Positions 43,727 to 54,346 are shown, numbered from the stretch's first letter. The stretch: 64,000 bases of DNA from Chitinophaga sp. sic0106 (GCF_019219075.1 NZ_JAHUWJ010000017.1:81825-145824); one strand, 5' to 3'. Notes: generated by a model from the sequence alone, not told the origin. Program-made: numbers and translations.

Positions 43727-46700
43727 TCATTTTATTTTTCCGAAATCTATTTTTGGTAATGCCGGCAAACTGCTATTAATTAGATTTGGCGAAATAGCAT
43801 AATTGACAACTCTTGTAAACAATATGCGATTAGTAGCTGTATTTACAACTCTTTCAATTCTTTTATATCCAACCTGTACATCTATCTTTTCTGATCCGTA
43901 GTAATCCACTGCTTCTAATTTTCCAGTTAGACCATTAAATTGGGTAACACCATACCATGCCTCTGCTTCAACATAAGTCCCTATTTCTTCGTACGATACT
44001 CCTAAGTCTGATAGTGTAGATAAACCAACGCCAACACCTATAGATGCCGTAAGGTCACCTGCAATACTGCCCGCTTCACTCACGTAGCCTAATCCTTGCA
44101 TAAAATTCACAAAATACTCTGCACCTCTACCTGCTGCAGTTCCTATGGTTGCCTGTAATAACTTACTAGCCCAGTAGTCAACGGCAGCAGGTCCTTTAGA
44201 TTTAGTTTTAGTTTTTTTCGAGTCAAAGGTAAAATATTGATTTTTTGATCTCCTGGTATATTCTGTTTGCTGTATCCAAGGCTTATTCCAAATTGGATTT
44301 TTAAACATATATCCTGCATTATTATTGGCTTTCTGGGGATCTTCGCTGGATTTTGTATCTTTAGCTTGGTAGACATTTTTACCAAGCGCATTAATTTGCC
44401 TCATTGCTTCATCCATAGGCACCTCATTACCTTTATCATCTTGGTAAGTTTGAGTATTCCAATTATAAGCTAACATTCCATCTGGGTCGATAAATCGAAT
44501 TGGGTTATTGTAAGCAAAATTATATGGCGTCCAACTTCTTGACACATCACTTACAGGATCAATGACACTCCATCTTCCTACCTGCACATCATACATCCTC
44601 GCGCCGTAATCAGACCACTCCAGTCCACTACCATCCCCAAACTCTTTACTTTGAAGTTCTTTCCCATTAGATTTCAAGCGGTTTTCAGGATAATTACTTC
44701 CCACCAACGCATTGGAACTAATTCCCGCCATCGTCAACCCAAACGGATAATAATGCGTTTCCTCCAGCACCGGCCCTCCGTTATGCGTCACCACCAGGTT
44801 ATCAAAGTACACATCCTGGTTAGTTTCATTACTGGTATAAATATACAGAAATCCACTTTTTTCCATCACAACATCACCAGTCGCCAAGGTTTGCAGCTCA
44901 TCCGGAGTAGCAGCTACCTGCTTCAGACCACTATTATGGTCTACCAGCTTAAACTGATCATCAAACAGTACATAGTTCAGATAAGCACGAGGCTTATCCA
45001 CTGCGCCTTGATCCGGGTTTTTCTCCGCAAGCTTGCGCAGATCATTACCGGTTAGGTTGCTGGCTGGCGTGCGATTCATCACTGTGCTCCCATGACCTCC
45101 ATTTCCGGTACTTTCGCCGAAGGCGTTCAGGAGGGAACTCAGTATTTCTTCCTTGGAAGCATTCTTCTTTTGCCCTATTGTAGATTTGTAGAAGGCCTTC
45201 GTTCCCATTTTTACTGTATCACCTGCCATTACACGCAACACTAATGAAGCACCCACTTTCTTATCAGTTCCTCCATTGAGTTTGGAAGCAAATTTATTAG
45301 CATCGGTAGTTTCATCCGCAGGATAACCTACTGGTAAATCCGCGCGGGTGGTAGAAACATTGCTGAATAATGCTTCCTCAGTAGAGGACTTAGCCGTTTC
45401 CATCGTGGCAGCATAAATCGTTTGATCATTATGCTCAGTCAATACAGTACGAACATTACCCAGGTGGTCCTTTAGAAAGTAATCGTAAATATATAACGGG
45501 GCGACACCATCCTTATTAACGACCCTTAGCCTGCCTTCTTCGTGACCGATTAATTCCATTACATTGTCACGAAAAACCAAACCTAGCAAATAGTCAGTCA
45601 CAGTTGTTTTAACCGGAGACACAGTTTTGTCAGTGACAGTTTTTCTTAACTTAGCCCCCGAGGCATCATATAAATAACTAATACTACCTTTTGTACCTAC
45701 AGTGATCTCTTGCGGCAGGTTCAGAAAATTATAATCAATATGGGTAATTCCCTTATTATTATCACTGGTCTGGTTTCCATTCACATCATAAGCATAGTCC
45801 ACCCCATCAGCAGGCGAGTTTTTGAAATCACCTAAAGCTACTGATGTACCGCCATTATCATTTACAGATTCCAGCTTATTACTGTTGTTAATATATCGAT
45901 ACTGCAGATTATCAACTACCGTATTGACTCCTCCTGCTATACCTTCCTGTTTCATTCCCAGGATATTGCCATTGGCATCATAGTTCAGGTTAGATACAGA
46001 AAAGTTTACCAGGTTCTGTGTCCAGGCGTCAGATGGACCACCATTCTGCTGGCTAAAGTCCGCTGCCAGGAGTCTGCTGGCCTTATCGTATTTATAACCG
46101 TAGGCCCTGGCAACGGGATCATTGTATCCACGCCATTGCTGGCCGGCAATGTCTCCTCCAAAAGATTTTTCATCAAAACCTTTATCGTAAGACAAGATTT
46201 GCCCAAAGTAGGTACGATCACCAGTACCAGTGGCTACGTAATTTTTATTCATCCCGGTTAGCCAGCCACGAATATTGTAGTCGTAATTAATAGATGTCAG
46301 TGCAATTCCATCATTACCAACTCCCAGGTCTTTTTTCTGCAACTGACCGTTCGCATCATAAGTATTGGATAGAACTATCCGCTCTAGACTGGGATCATCA
46401 TTAAATCGTTTGGTAACAGTCAGTAATCTGCCTGCTGCATCATAGGCGCTGCGTGTAATCACATCGATGTTCGACTGTTTCGCACTGGATGGGTTGGTAT
46501 GCTGTTCATGGGTAATCAACACTTTACCTGTAAAGTCGTACATCGTGTGGATGGTATGCCTGCCGCTGTTATAATTATCTACCGCCACTTCAATAGCACG
46601 TCCTTTATCGTCATAGTAAGTACTGGTGGTAAGCCAGGTGTTCGTCCCCAATACTCTCGTACGGACACCAGTAACCAATCCTTGCGTGCTTAATACCTGT

Positions 46701-48193
46701 ACCGGATCAATTGGACCGACTGCATTAGCATCTTTATAAGGATTAAAATTAAATCCAACCGGTGCAATCACACCCGGGTAAGTATAATTATCATAAAAGG
46801 TAAAGGTCAGCGGGGTGAGCTCTGCTTCAGTTACATTTGGTAACGGATTGGTTACCAGCAAAGATGCTTGTCCGGTGGTCAGGTTAGGGTTAATGATATA
46901 TTCTTTATCACCGGTATTGCTGTTATATCCATCGACAAGTTCGATACTCACTCTTGCCTCATAAAGTGACTTGTTTTGATCCGTGGCCATTACCAGGTTA
47001 TCTATTCCTGCAAAGGTGAATTGCTGTTGTCCTGTTGTACCATCAACTGCGTTCATGGCAGCTTGCAAAGCCGGACGATCAGTAGCTACTGCAGGATGAT
47101 AGATAGCAGTTTCCACTGGTCTGTTCAATCCATCATAAAACATAACCATCCAATCACCCTTTGCACGCATATTCCCATCGCGGCTAAACACCAACCTGTC
47201 ACGGGTATCATATACCATTTCCACCATCGCAGCACCAGGAATCCTCTTTTCAGTTAAACGGGCACGTGTATCGTAATTATACTGAAAACAAAGTTCGTCC
47301 TTTACTGCACTTAGACTCCACTGATCAACAATTTTTGCTACCGCCAAAGGAGGAATCACCGTCCGTAGTAACTCCATATCATCATACACATAATAGGTAC
47401 TCAACCAACCTGTATAGGCACTGGTATGGTTGGAGGTTTCTTCCACTTTCTTTAGGATCAGGTGACTGCTTTTATCTTTAAAACTTATCACCTTTGCACC
47501 ATCTTCATTGATCGTAATTTCTTTGAACAAAGTACCTGCGGCATAATACCCGGCAGCAATTGTGTTCCCACTATTATCCACTATCCAATTAACTACCTGA
47601 TCACCTGCTTCATTTACCAGATACTGCTGTTCTACAGGATGGCTACCATAATTTTTAGCCCAGCTGTTACCAGGGGCATAACTTTTTAGTGGCCGGTTTA
47701 GCGGTGATGCTTCAAATTCAGTTTCACTGTAGTAAATAGTATTCTGCTGCGCTGCCGGATAACCCTGATAAAACTGCTGCTGTTCTGCAAACGGATTTAG
47801 CTTTAGGTTACCATCGCTGGTAGTTGAGGTATATGGGAGATATTTGAGCACTTCTCTGCCAAACTGATCGTACACCATGGGTGTTACCAGGTCACCGCCC
47901 TGCGGACTTATACCTTTCACTATTGCTTGGATGGGGCGGCCAAGGCCATCGACATAAGCCGTTTGTTCTTTCACCTGGCTTACAGGCTTTGTTCGACTAG
48001 AAACTTCAGCTGCATTTGTCAAAGGAACAGCTGGTTCCCAGGTTCGTACATAATTAATGGCAGGATTCGTGTAACCGTTAGGGTAAGTCACAGGTGGATA
48101 TATTACGGGCTGCACCACAACCGGCTTGTTTTCCTGAGCAATGGCAATACTCTGGATAAAGGCACAAATAAGGATAATCAAACTTCTTTTCAC
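43727..48193 (-). CDS. Secreted RHS-repeat protein with variable C-terminal tip
   Basis: 1488 residues. Signal peptide 1-19 (MKRSLIILICAFIQSIAIA). The N-terminal region (AYVDGLGRPIQAIVKGISPQ) matches the DUF6443-type domain of Bacteroidota RHS proteins. Many YD-type repeats follow (VYDTRDRLVFSRDG, NTYDANGQLQKKDLG), then DHLGNVRTVLTEHN near 912. The RHS core is about 1149-1240 (HYYPFGLTMAG, ARMYDVQVGRWSVIDP, PIRFIDPDGM). The last 248 residues (from base 44473 down) are unlike the core: a Gly-rich hydrophobic stretch (GSIAGDLTASIGVGVGLSTL) and no family I recognise. The bases turn AT-rich there: 43741-43800 has 21 G/C of 60, while 45001-45060 in the core has 33. Confidence 0.92.
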   Translation of the reverse strand: MKRSLIILICAFIQSIAIAQENKPVVVQPVIYPPVTYPNGYTNPAINYVRTWEPAVPLTNAAEVSSRTKPVSQVKEQTAYVDGLGRPIQAIVKGISPQGGDLVTPMVYDQFGREVLKYLPYTSTTSDGNLKLNPFAEQQQFYQGYPAAQQNTIYYSETEFEASPLNRPLKSYAPGNSWAKNYGSHPVEQQYLVNEAGDQVVNWIVDNSGNTIAAGYYAAGTLFKEITINEDGAKVISFKDKSSHLILKKVEETSNHTSAYTGWLSTYYVYDDMELLRTVIPPLAVAKIVDQWSLSAVKDELCFQYNYDTRARLTEKRIPGAAMVEMVYDTRDRLVFSRDGNMRAKGDWMVMFYDGLNRPVETAIYHPAVATDRPALQAAMNAVDGTTGQQQFTFAGIDNLVMATDQNKSLYEARVSIELVDGYNSNTGDKEYIINPNLTTGQASLLVTNPLPNVTEAELTPLTFTFYDNYTYPGVIAPVGFNFNPYKDANAVGPIDPVQVLSTQGLVTGVRTRVLGTNTWLTTSTYYDDKGRAIEVAVDNYNSGRHTIHTMYDFTGKVLITHEQHTNPSSAKQSNIDVITRSAYDAAGRLLTVTKRFNDDPSLERIVLSNTYDANGQLQKKDLGVGNDGIALTSINYDYNIRGWLTGMNKNYVATGTGDRTYFGQILSYDKGFDEKSFGGDIAGQQWRGYNDPVARAYGYKYDKASRLLAADFSQQNGGPSDAWTQNLVNFSVSNLNYDANGNILGMKQEGIAGGVNTVVDNLQYRYINNSNKLESVNDNGGTSVALGDFKNSPADGVDYAYDVNGNQTSDNNKGITHIDYNFLNLPQEITVGTKGSISYLYDASGAKLRKTVTDKTVSPVKTTVTDYLLGLVFRDNVMELIGHEEGRLRVVNKDGVAPLYIYDYFLKDHLGNVRTVLTEHNDQTIYAATMETAKSSTEEALFSNVSTTRADLPVGYPADETTDANKFASKLNGGTDKKVGASLVLRVMAGDTVKMGTKAFYKSTIGQKKNASKEEILSSLLNAFGESTGNGGHGSTVMNRTPASNLTGNDLRKLAEKNPDQGAVDKPRAYLNYVLFDDQFKLVDHNSGLKQVAATPDELQTLATGDVVMEKSGFLYIYTSNETNQDVYFDNLVVTHNGGPVLEETHYYPFGLTMAGISSNALVGSNYPENRLKSNGKELQSKEFGDGSGLEWSDYGARMYDVQVGRWSVIDPVSDVSRSWTPYNFAYNNPIRFIDPDGMLAYNWNTQTYQDDKGNEVPMDEAMRQINALGKNVYQAKDTKSSEDPQKANNNAGYMFKNPIWNKPWIQQTEYTRRSKNQYFTFDSKKTKTKSKGPAAVDYWASKLLQATIGTAAGRGAEYFVNFMQGLGYVSEAGSIAGDLTASIGVGVGLSTLSDLGVSYEEIGTYVEAEAWYGVTQFNGLTGKLEAVDYYGSEKIDVQVGYKRIERVVNTATNRILFTRVVNYAISPNLINSSLPALPKIDFGKIK

Positions 48194-48286
48194 AGTATAA
48201 GGAACTAGGTGTTAAAAACATTGTATCCAGCAATAATTTTGCGCATAGATACTATCAGGCATTCAATTAGCACCGGGCACACCGGA

Positions 48287-48631
48287 TCAATTAGAACTAC
48301 CGTTCAGAAAATATCCTTTCTTCGCTTTATACAACCGAAACTGCTCTGAAGTAAGCACGTTCCGGAAGAGGGAGTCCCGGCTATTTTCAATTGCCTGCAT
48401 TTTCGACCGTAGTAACTCCTGATCAGTCGTACTTAACCTCGCCGCTTGTTTTTGCTGTGAGAGTCCAATCGTAATTATCTGCAAACTATCCAGCTGAGTA
48501 CTGCTAACAAACAAACTATCTTTCATTCGTTTACATATTCCAGCGTCATGTGCATTTATCTTGACTTGGGCACTGGCCACATTAATTGCCGCAAACATCA
48601 GAAAACAGGCCAAAGAGAAAACAGCTTTCAT
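48287..48631 (-). CDS. Small exported helical protein between RHS genes
   Basis: 114 residues: a signal peptide (about 1-22, ending in VASAQ), then a mostly helical, Gln/Ser/Lys-rich body with an LTSEQFRLYKAKK ending like the LTxxQ motif of Spy/CpxP-type periplasmic proteins. The single Cys at about 33 (GICKRMKD) is not a lipobox. It lies 15 bp after the upstream RHS-type gene and 93 bp before the next one, so all three are probably one transcript. A chaperone or accessory role for RHS export is speculative. Confidence 0.7.
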   Translation of the reverse strand: MKAVFSLACFLMFAAINVASAQVKINAHDAGICKRMKDSLFVSSTQLDSLQIITIGLSQQKQAARLSTTDQELLRSKMQAIENSRDSLFRNVLTSEQFRLYKAKKGYFLNGSSN

Positions 48632-48646
48632 ATTTAAGATCTTATT

Positions 48647-51600
48647 CTAATTAATTAAACATTCGTAAGGGGAGCTTTCGATGAAGTCGGCGGACCAAAC
48701 ATTATCACTCCATTCATAGTGAAAAGTACAATCGTACATCGTTGTGGATGAATTATACACGGAGCTGGTACAGATTTTAATACCCGTTTCACAATTATTA
48801 CCAACGCAACGCTTGCCCGGACCAGCACAGTTATTCACCGTGCATCCTGTTGCAATACATTGCCCATTGGTGTTCGCGTATTGCTGGCCATTTGCATTCA
48901 ATTCCGCCCAGGCTTTATTAGTGGCATCTGTCGCTGAAATAGTAGAGCTATATTTCCCTGCAGCCACTGCATATGTAACAGTAGTTCCGGCGTATCCGAC
49001 CGCACAATCATTTTTAGTGAACGCCTGACTGATGGCTGCGCTCCGATAAATCTGGCCTGGGGCCGTCGGGGCATTATAGGAATACTCAAACTTCTTCAAA
49101 ATATTTTGTTGAATATCCCGGATCTGCATTAATCTTAAGAATGGGTCATATTCATATTTAGACACCAGGTTTTTAGGATCGTTTGTACTCGTAATACCTA
49201 CCAACGGCTTGGCGGTATAAGTTGTCATCATGGCATCAACTGGCAATACTCTTACCTCATCTATCTTAGTTGCTACTATCGTTTTAGGGGCGGTATAAGG
49301 TTCTCTATGCAACTCCCAGCTATTTCCAACTGAGGTCCAGTAGGTAAGCATATAACTACGTGTCGAATTTGCCGGAATTGTAAATGGAATGCTAAAACTA
49401 CCTAACAATACCTTATCTCCGGTAACGGCATTCGCATCCGCCGTGCCGGTAGCATCTTCAAAACTGGTATAAAACACTTCCTCTAAACGGGCATTTTCGA
49501 TGGTAGCAACTGGTTGCTGAGGAGAATTTTGATCCCAAATCAGGGAATTAACAGGTTTATTTCTAAACTTCACCTCCGTTACATTACCCTGTGTATCGTA
49601 TTTATCGAAGTTAACTTCCTCAGTCATTCCAGGGATACGATATAAAACAGCCGGATTAAATACGCCGGCAGTAGATTCCGGTGTAGGCGTCAACGGCGCC
49701 ATGGAAATTTTTGATGGCCTAACAATATTATTGTACACCTCAAAATTGGAAACAGAGGCATTTCTGAGAAACCAATTGCCGTTCTTTTGCATCCAATCCT
49801 CCTGAGATACGAGCTTGTGCCCATTATATGTTGCAGTATTGGCCGGAAGGACACCCTGGTTAAAGTTATTTACGTAGTAAAATCGTGATTCATATGTTTC
49901 ACCACTACTGCTATAGGTACGTTGTTTAGAAAGCTGGTAGTTATCGGGATAATAGGAGTAGTCTATCACCTGTTCAAAAGTACCACCAGGCAAGTACTCC
50001 CTTGTTGTTTTTTTATTCAACTCAGATCTTCCATACATCCAGTAATAGCTTCTTGCTCCAAAAACAATATTTTGACGGGTATCTTCACTATCTGTCTGAA
50101 CTGTTAACGTCAATAGGTTTCTGCTGTTATTATTAGATAGACCTTCGCCATGAAAACTATATTCGTTAGTAATTGTTTTAATCAAATTTCCATTCACATT
50201 GTAAACTGAATCAGTTAGTGGCAACCCCTGTTTCCATTCTAAAGGTTGTTGCTGCACATAAGGATAATCATATATAGCATTAGGTGCTCTTTCAAAACTG
50301 GTAAAAGTGTGAATTGTGTAACCAAGTGGCGTAGAAGATTTGCCCTTAGAGACTTTTACACGATTGTATATCACCGGGCTTCCTTGAAAATAAGATAATG
50401 CTTGTGCAGGAGTTGATACAAAATTAATATTATTATAGATGATGGGATATGGAAACCCACCACCTTCAGTAACCCAGAAAATATGAGTAGTATAATAGTA
50501 AGAATAATTTGGGATCTCTTGAACTACTCCCGAAGTAGGCCCATCAATGGCCGCATAATTATAGCTAGTTACCAAAGGCTCACCATTTACACCATCATAA
50601 TCTTCCGTTTTAGCAACTCTAAGCCCCCCTACGGCTCTAGGAACGGGTTTAATCGTATAGGTATAAATTAGTTTGAGCTCATAATCCGGATTAATATTGG
50701 TAAGATAATCTGCATTAAAAAATACTTCATAGTTCTTACCTAACGGTAATACCAACTTTTCAAAAACGCCCCCCATCAAACTCTCCGTCGGACATACTAT
50801 TGTTTTTAAGTAAGTCAAATCTGTGCTTCTGATGGTCACTTCAATATTTCCACCAGTTGGCACTTGATTTTCTGTTTCGTCCGTATCCAGTTTAAATGGA
50901 CTATCGCTCCGTATCGTAATTGGCACTGTATCTCCAGGCGCTCTATCTGGCAACGGCAAACTTTTGTGAAGACCCGACTCTTGTTTTACAAAATTGACAT
51001 TTTGCGTTGTTTGATCATAGAAATAATTGGGACTGAACACATTATTACCTTCATAAAATAGTCTTGTGGAACCGCCGGTAGGATATTTTATCATTTCCAA
51101 AATTCCAGCTTTGGCAAAATTCGGATCAGCATCCCTAAGTGCCCCTCCGACGTGCCCTCCTGGGAGATTTTGTTTAAATATGTAAAACTCTGGAATAAGT
51201 GTATTGGCATCCTTACCATTATAATAACCCCAATGGTCTTGTGCATTGGATCTACGGCCAGGGAGGAGATTACTATCGTAGGTAAATTCGTACGGAGGAA
51301 GCATGTTCTCATTTGCATCAACCTGATTTACACGAAGCAGTTTCAATTTTTTACTAAAATCATTCGGGAGATCTGTCGGCACTATTGATATACAATCATT
51401 ATCTACACACCTCGCATCAAAATAATCATAAGTAAGGTTGAACTTTTTTTGCTGTTCCCGATTTTTGATTATAATACTGGTAAGTGCACTATCTCTTGTA
51501 TAGTCCTTCCTGGCCAATTTGTAGTCAAATCTAACAACAGTGCTATCAGGAAATAAAATCTGCTTCAATCTAATTGGCTCATGAACGACAAGTATGGCAC

Positions 51601-52582
51601 TGCTGATTGTTCCACTATAGGCTGCTCCTGAAGATCCCCAGAAGTCTGTTAATTTGAAGGAACGTGATTCGGAGAACATACCTTCATATTCTAAAGCTCC
51701 CGAAAGTCGGTCGTATTCAAAACTTATAGTATCCTTTTTATCAGCCGAAATAACATATTTCAGATGCCAATTGGATATGTAACTTTTACCTTCAACCCCA
51801 CGTGGTGGTCCTCCGGCAAAGGAAGCAACGGTTTGATTTTCTTTAACTGCAAAAACGTAATTAATGCCAGTCCCATTATCCACTACTCTGAATGTATCGA
51901 TATTCCCACCTAAATAATCATCAATATTACCTGTAAAGCTTATAGTCAAATTCTGCTGTGTAATTAAATGAGCCTTCCTATCCTTGGTAAAAACAAATTT
52001 AGCAGACAGCCCTGGCGCGCTAATGTTAAATAAATCTGCCTGGCCATCCCTATCCCTATTTTCAATACTATCAAGAACAATATTAGTTTTTCGTGCATTC
52101 CCCCATGTTATGGCTTGCCCTGTTCCTGGCTCATTATTATCTCCCCAAAAGTAATTGAATAATTCCGGAACATGAGTTTCAATATCAGGTAATGAATCTG
52201 TTAACAGATATCCCCCTGGCCGCTCATCCGGCGTACCGTTCATGGCTCTCGATATCATACCTCCGGCATCTAAAGCCCAGCCTAATCCAACATTTGAGGC
52301 CATGTCTTCCACCTTATATCCCCCAGCATGATAACGCAACTGAATTGGGACATTCAAATTCTTGCTGCCATCTGAATAATTAAAAATGGGAACATCGATC
52401 GAAGGAATTCCAGTGGCCAACCCTACCTGGATATCTCCAAACTTCCCAAGCGCAGCAGCATTAGGTGTAGTAGGCACCGGTAATTTCCACAATTCCTTTT
52501 TATAAGATGGCTCGTTTGATTGCGCATCAGCAAAAACATAAGTCAACAGCAGGACTAAAATCAGGGCAATTCTCTTTAACAT
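48647..52582 (-). CDS. Secreted RHS-type protein with DUF5977-like C-terminus
   Basis: 1311 residues. A signal peptide (about 1-21, LILVLLLTYVFADAQ). The N-terminal GKFGDIQVGLATGIPSIDVP and RYHAGGYKVEDMASNVGLGW resemble the SpvB/TcB-like opening of Bacteroidota RHS proteins. The middle has long beta-rich YD-like repeats. Around 1187-1245 lies a DUF5977-like segment (AFTKNDCAVGYAGTTVTYAV, NANGQQYANTNGQC), followed by a cysteine-rich tail (CTVNNCAGPGKRCVGNNC). No toxin-like tip is evident. It is the first gene of the five-gene operon and may be the shell partner of the RHS protein at 43727-48193. The 221-bp upstream gap shows no clear promoter. Confidence 0.88.
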   Translation of the reverse strand: MLKRIALILVLLLTYVFADAQSNEPSYKKELWKLPVPTTPNAAALGKFGDIQVGLATGIPSIDVPIFNYSDGSKNLNVPIQLRYHAGGYKVEDMASNVGLGWALDAGGMISRAMNGTPDERPGGYLLTDSLPDIETHVPELFNYFWGDNNEPGTGQAITWGNARKTNIVLDSIENRDRDGQADLFNISAPGLSAKFVFTKDRKAHLITQQNLTISFTGNIDDYLGGNIDTFRVVDNGTGINYVFAVKENQTVASFAGGPPRGVEGKSYISNWHLKYVISADKKDTISFEYDRLSGALEYEGMFSESRSFKLTDFWGSSGAAYSGTISSAILVVHEPIRLKQILFPDSTVVRFDYKLARKDYTRDSALTSIIIKNREQQKKFNLTYDYFDARCVDNDCISIVPTDLPNDFSKKLKLLRVNQVDANENMLPPYEFTYDSNLLPGRRSNAQDHWGYYNGKDANTLIPEFYIFKQNLPGGHVGGALRDADPNFAKAGILEMIKYPTGGSTRLFYEGNNVFSPNYFYDQTTQNVNFVKQESGLHKSLPLPDRAPGDTVPITIRSDSPFKLDTDETENQVPTGGNIEVTIRSTDLTYLKTIVCPTESLMGGVFEKLVLPLGKNYEVFFNADYLTNINPDYELKLIYTYTIKPVPRAVGGLRVAKTEDYDGVNGEPLVTSYNYAAIDGPTSGVVQEIPNYSYYYTTHIFWVTEGGGFPYPIIYNNINFVSTPAQALSYFQGSPVIYNRVKVSKGKSSTPLGYTIHTFTSFERAPNAIYDYPYVQQQPLEWKQGLPLTDSVYNVNGNLIKTITNEYSFHGEGLSNNNSRNLLTLTVQTDSEDTRQNIVFGARSYYWMYGRSELNKKTTREYLPGGTFEQVIDYSYYPDNYQLSKQRTYSSSGETYESRFYYVNNFNQGVLPANTATYNGHKLVSQEDWMQKNGNWFLRNASVSNFEVYNNIVRPSKISMAPLTPTPESTAGVFNPAVLYRIPGMTEEVNFDKYDTQGNVTEVKFRNKPVNSLIWDQNSPQQPVATIENARLEEVFYTSFEDATGTADANAVTGDKVLLGSFSIPFTIPANSTRSYMLTYWTSVGNSWELHREPYTAPKTIVATKIDEVRVLPVDAMMTTYTAKPLVGITSTNDPKNLVSKYEYDPFLRLMQIRDIQQNILKKFEYSYNAPTAPGQIYRSAAISQAFTKNDCAVGYAGTTVTYAVAAGKYSSTISATDATNKAWAELNANGQQYANTNGQCIATGCTVNNCAGPGKRCVGNNCETGIKICTSSVYNSSTTMYDCTFHYEWSDNVWSADFIESSPYECLIN

Positions 52583-52773
52583 AAAATAGGTATAGATCTA
52601 ATCAGCACCTTGGCACAGTAAAATAGGTGGCTAGGGTATAAATTTTGGTTGTACAGCTTTACATGCATCATTCTAGCCGAAATAATTCTCCAACTAAATA
52701 TGACCATCAAAAATAATCAGGCTACAGTAATTATTCAAATTAATTCATCACTCGACAACTTCTCAAACTCCAT

Positions 52774-52797
52774 AAAAAAAGGGGCCGAAGCCCCTTT
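52774..52797 (-). terminator. Terminator of the 52804-54231 gene
   Basis: An 8-bp stem (52778-52785 with 52790-52797, loop CGAA) followed on the minus strand by a T-run. Confidence 0.88.
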
Positions 52798-52803
52798 CCA
52801 ACA

Positions 52804-54231
52804 TTATACTTTATAATACTGCTCCCAGCCTTTTCTCGGCGGAGGCCCTACTAACAATTCATTTGCATGTTTACTACTTGTAATCACTTTCTTCTCACGA
52901 TCAAACTTAATTTTTTCACCAGTCCATTGTGCGAGCACACCTAAGCAGAACACCTGGCTCAGCGGCCCTGCAATCGCAAATGGTGAACGTGTTTGTTCTT
53001 CGCCTTTACAAGCCTTCAGGAAGTTCTCGAAATGGTTGGAAGGACTCTTAGGTACAACCGGCAATTTGCCTGCCATTTCCTTCGCTTTCTCCTCCGGAAT
53101 AATGGACAGGGTACTACCGTGTGAACCACCTTTAAAAGTGAGGTCTTTACTATAAATGATTTTACCAGGATTCAGTTTAGCTGGTTTGATAGGACCATTG
53201 CTTGGCGGGGGGATATTCGGATCGAGCCCTTGTACACCGTAACCATTTGGAATTGGCGGAAGGTTATCCACACCATCGTACCAGGTGATGTCCAGCGCCG
53301 GCATATTTCCTCTTTTAGGGAATTTAAATGCCAGAGTGGTACTCATCGGGTAGAAGAAATTATTATGACCGCTGAGTTTCAGTGGATCTACTTCGTACGG
53401 CAGGCCCAGGTCAAGGAACTGGTGAGCCGTATCGATGATGTGTGCGCCCCAGTCGCCCAGTGCGCCCATACCAAAGTCGAACCAGCAACGCCACTGGCCA
53501 TTTACGAAATCCTTATTATAAGAGTGCCCCTGCGTGGTCATTTGCCAGATATTCCAGTCGAGCGTATCGGGCGCCTTTTCTGCTGCCGGGAACGACTTGA
53601 TATTCGGATCCCATCCATGCCAGCGGCGCGGGGAGTTCATGTGCGCCGTAATAGCAGTAACATCTTTGATGATACCGGCATCTTTCCAGGCTTTGAACTG
53701 GAAATAGTTAGCTTCTGAGTGTCCCTGGTTGCCCATCTGTGTTACCACTTTCGGGTTTTTGCGGGCTGCCTTCATCATCAGCTCCACCTCGTTGAAAGTA
53801 CGTGCCATTGGCTTTTCCACATACACATGCTTGCCCAGTCCAATTGCCATCATGGTGATTGGGAAATGGGAGAAGTCAGGGACGCCAACAGAAACGGCAT
53901 CGATCTGGTTACCCATCTTATCGAACATCTGACGGAAGTCCTGGAAACGTGGCACGTTAGGGAACATTTTCATTACCTCCAGGGTGTGTGGTGCGCCCAT
54001 GTCCACATCGCAGAGTGCTACGACGTTTGCCAGGCCGGTTTTGTAGAGCGCCTGGGCAATCTCTCCTCCCCTGTTACCAATACCAATAAAGGCGATGTTT
54101 ACCTTTTCGTTAGGCCCGATTTTGCGGGTATGAGGCTTCCCTGCGGCCATCAGCAGGCCGGGAGTGGCAACTGCCAGCGAAGCCAGCGCTGCCTGCTTCA
54201 GAAAGCTCCTTCTTGAATCGTTATAGTTCAT
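52804..54231 (-). CDS. Gfo/Idh/MocA oxidoreductase with Tat signal
   Basis: 475 residues. The signal NDSRRSFLKQAALASLAVATP is twin-arginine type. The Rossmann fold is VNIAFIGIGNRGGEIAQAL (about 44-62), then YVEKPMARTF with the catalytic-type EKP Lys. The C-terminal part (GDWGAHIIDTAHQFLDLGLP) is the substrate domain. It resembles exported dehydrogenases of Bacteroidota acting on sugar derivatives; the substrate is unknown. It is a paralogue-like relative of 8458-9840 with the same export route. A perfect 19-nt palindrome lies 116-134 bp upstream. Confidence 0.9.
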   Translation of the reverse strand: MNYNDSRRSFLKQAALASLAVATPGLLMAAGKPHTRKIGPNEKVNIAFIGIGNRGGEIAQALYKTGLANVVALCDVDMGAPHTLEVMKMFPNVPRFQDFRQMFDKMGNQIDAVSVGVPDFSHFPITMMAIGLGKHVYVEKPMARTFNEVELMMKAARKNPKVVTQMGNQGHSEANYFQFKAWKDAGIIKDVTAITAHMNSPRRWHGWDPNIKSFPAAEKAPDTLDWNIWQMTTQGHSYNKDFVNGQWRCWFDFGMGALGDWGAHIIDTAHQFLDLGLPYEVDPLKLSGHNNFFYPMSTTLAFKFPKRGNMPALDITWYDGVDNLPPIPNGYGVQGLDPNIPPPSNGPIKPAKLNPGKIIYSKDLTFKGGSHGSTLSIIPEEKAKEMAGKLPVVPKSPSNHFENFLKACKGEEQTRSPFAIAGPLSQVFCLGVLAQWTGEKIKFDREKKVITSSKHANELLVGPPPRKGWEQYYKV

Positions 54232-54346
54232 AGCGTGGTTTTATGATTGCTTGCACCAAAATATAAAAAAGGCTTTGCAATCGAAAGCATAAATGAAAAA
54301 AAGGGGAAAAAATTGGTTGAACGGTAGGAAATTTATCCATTGGGGG

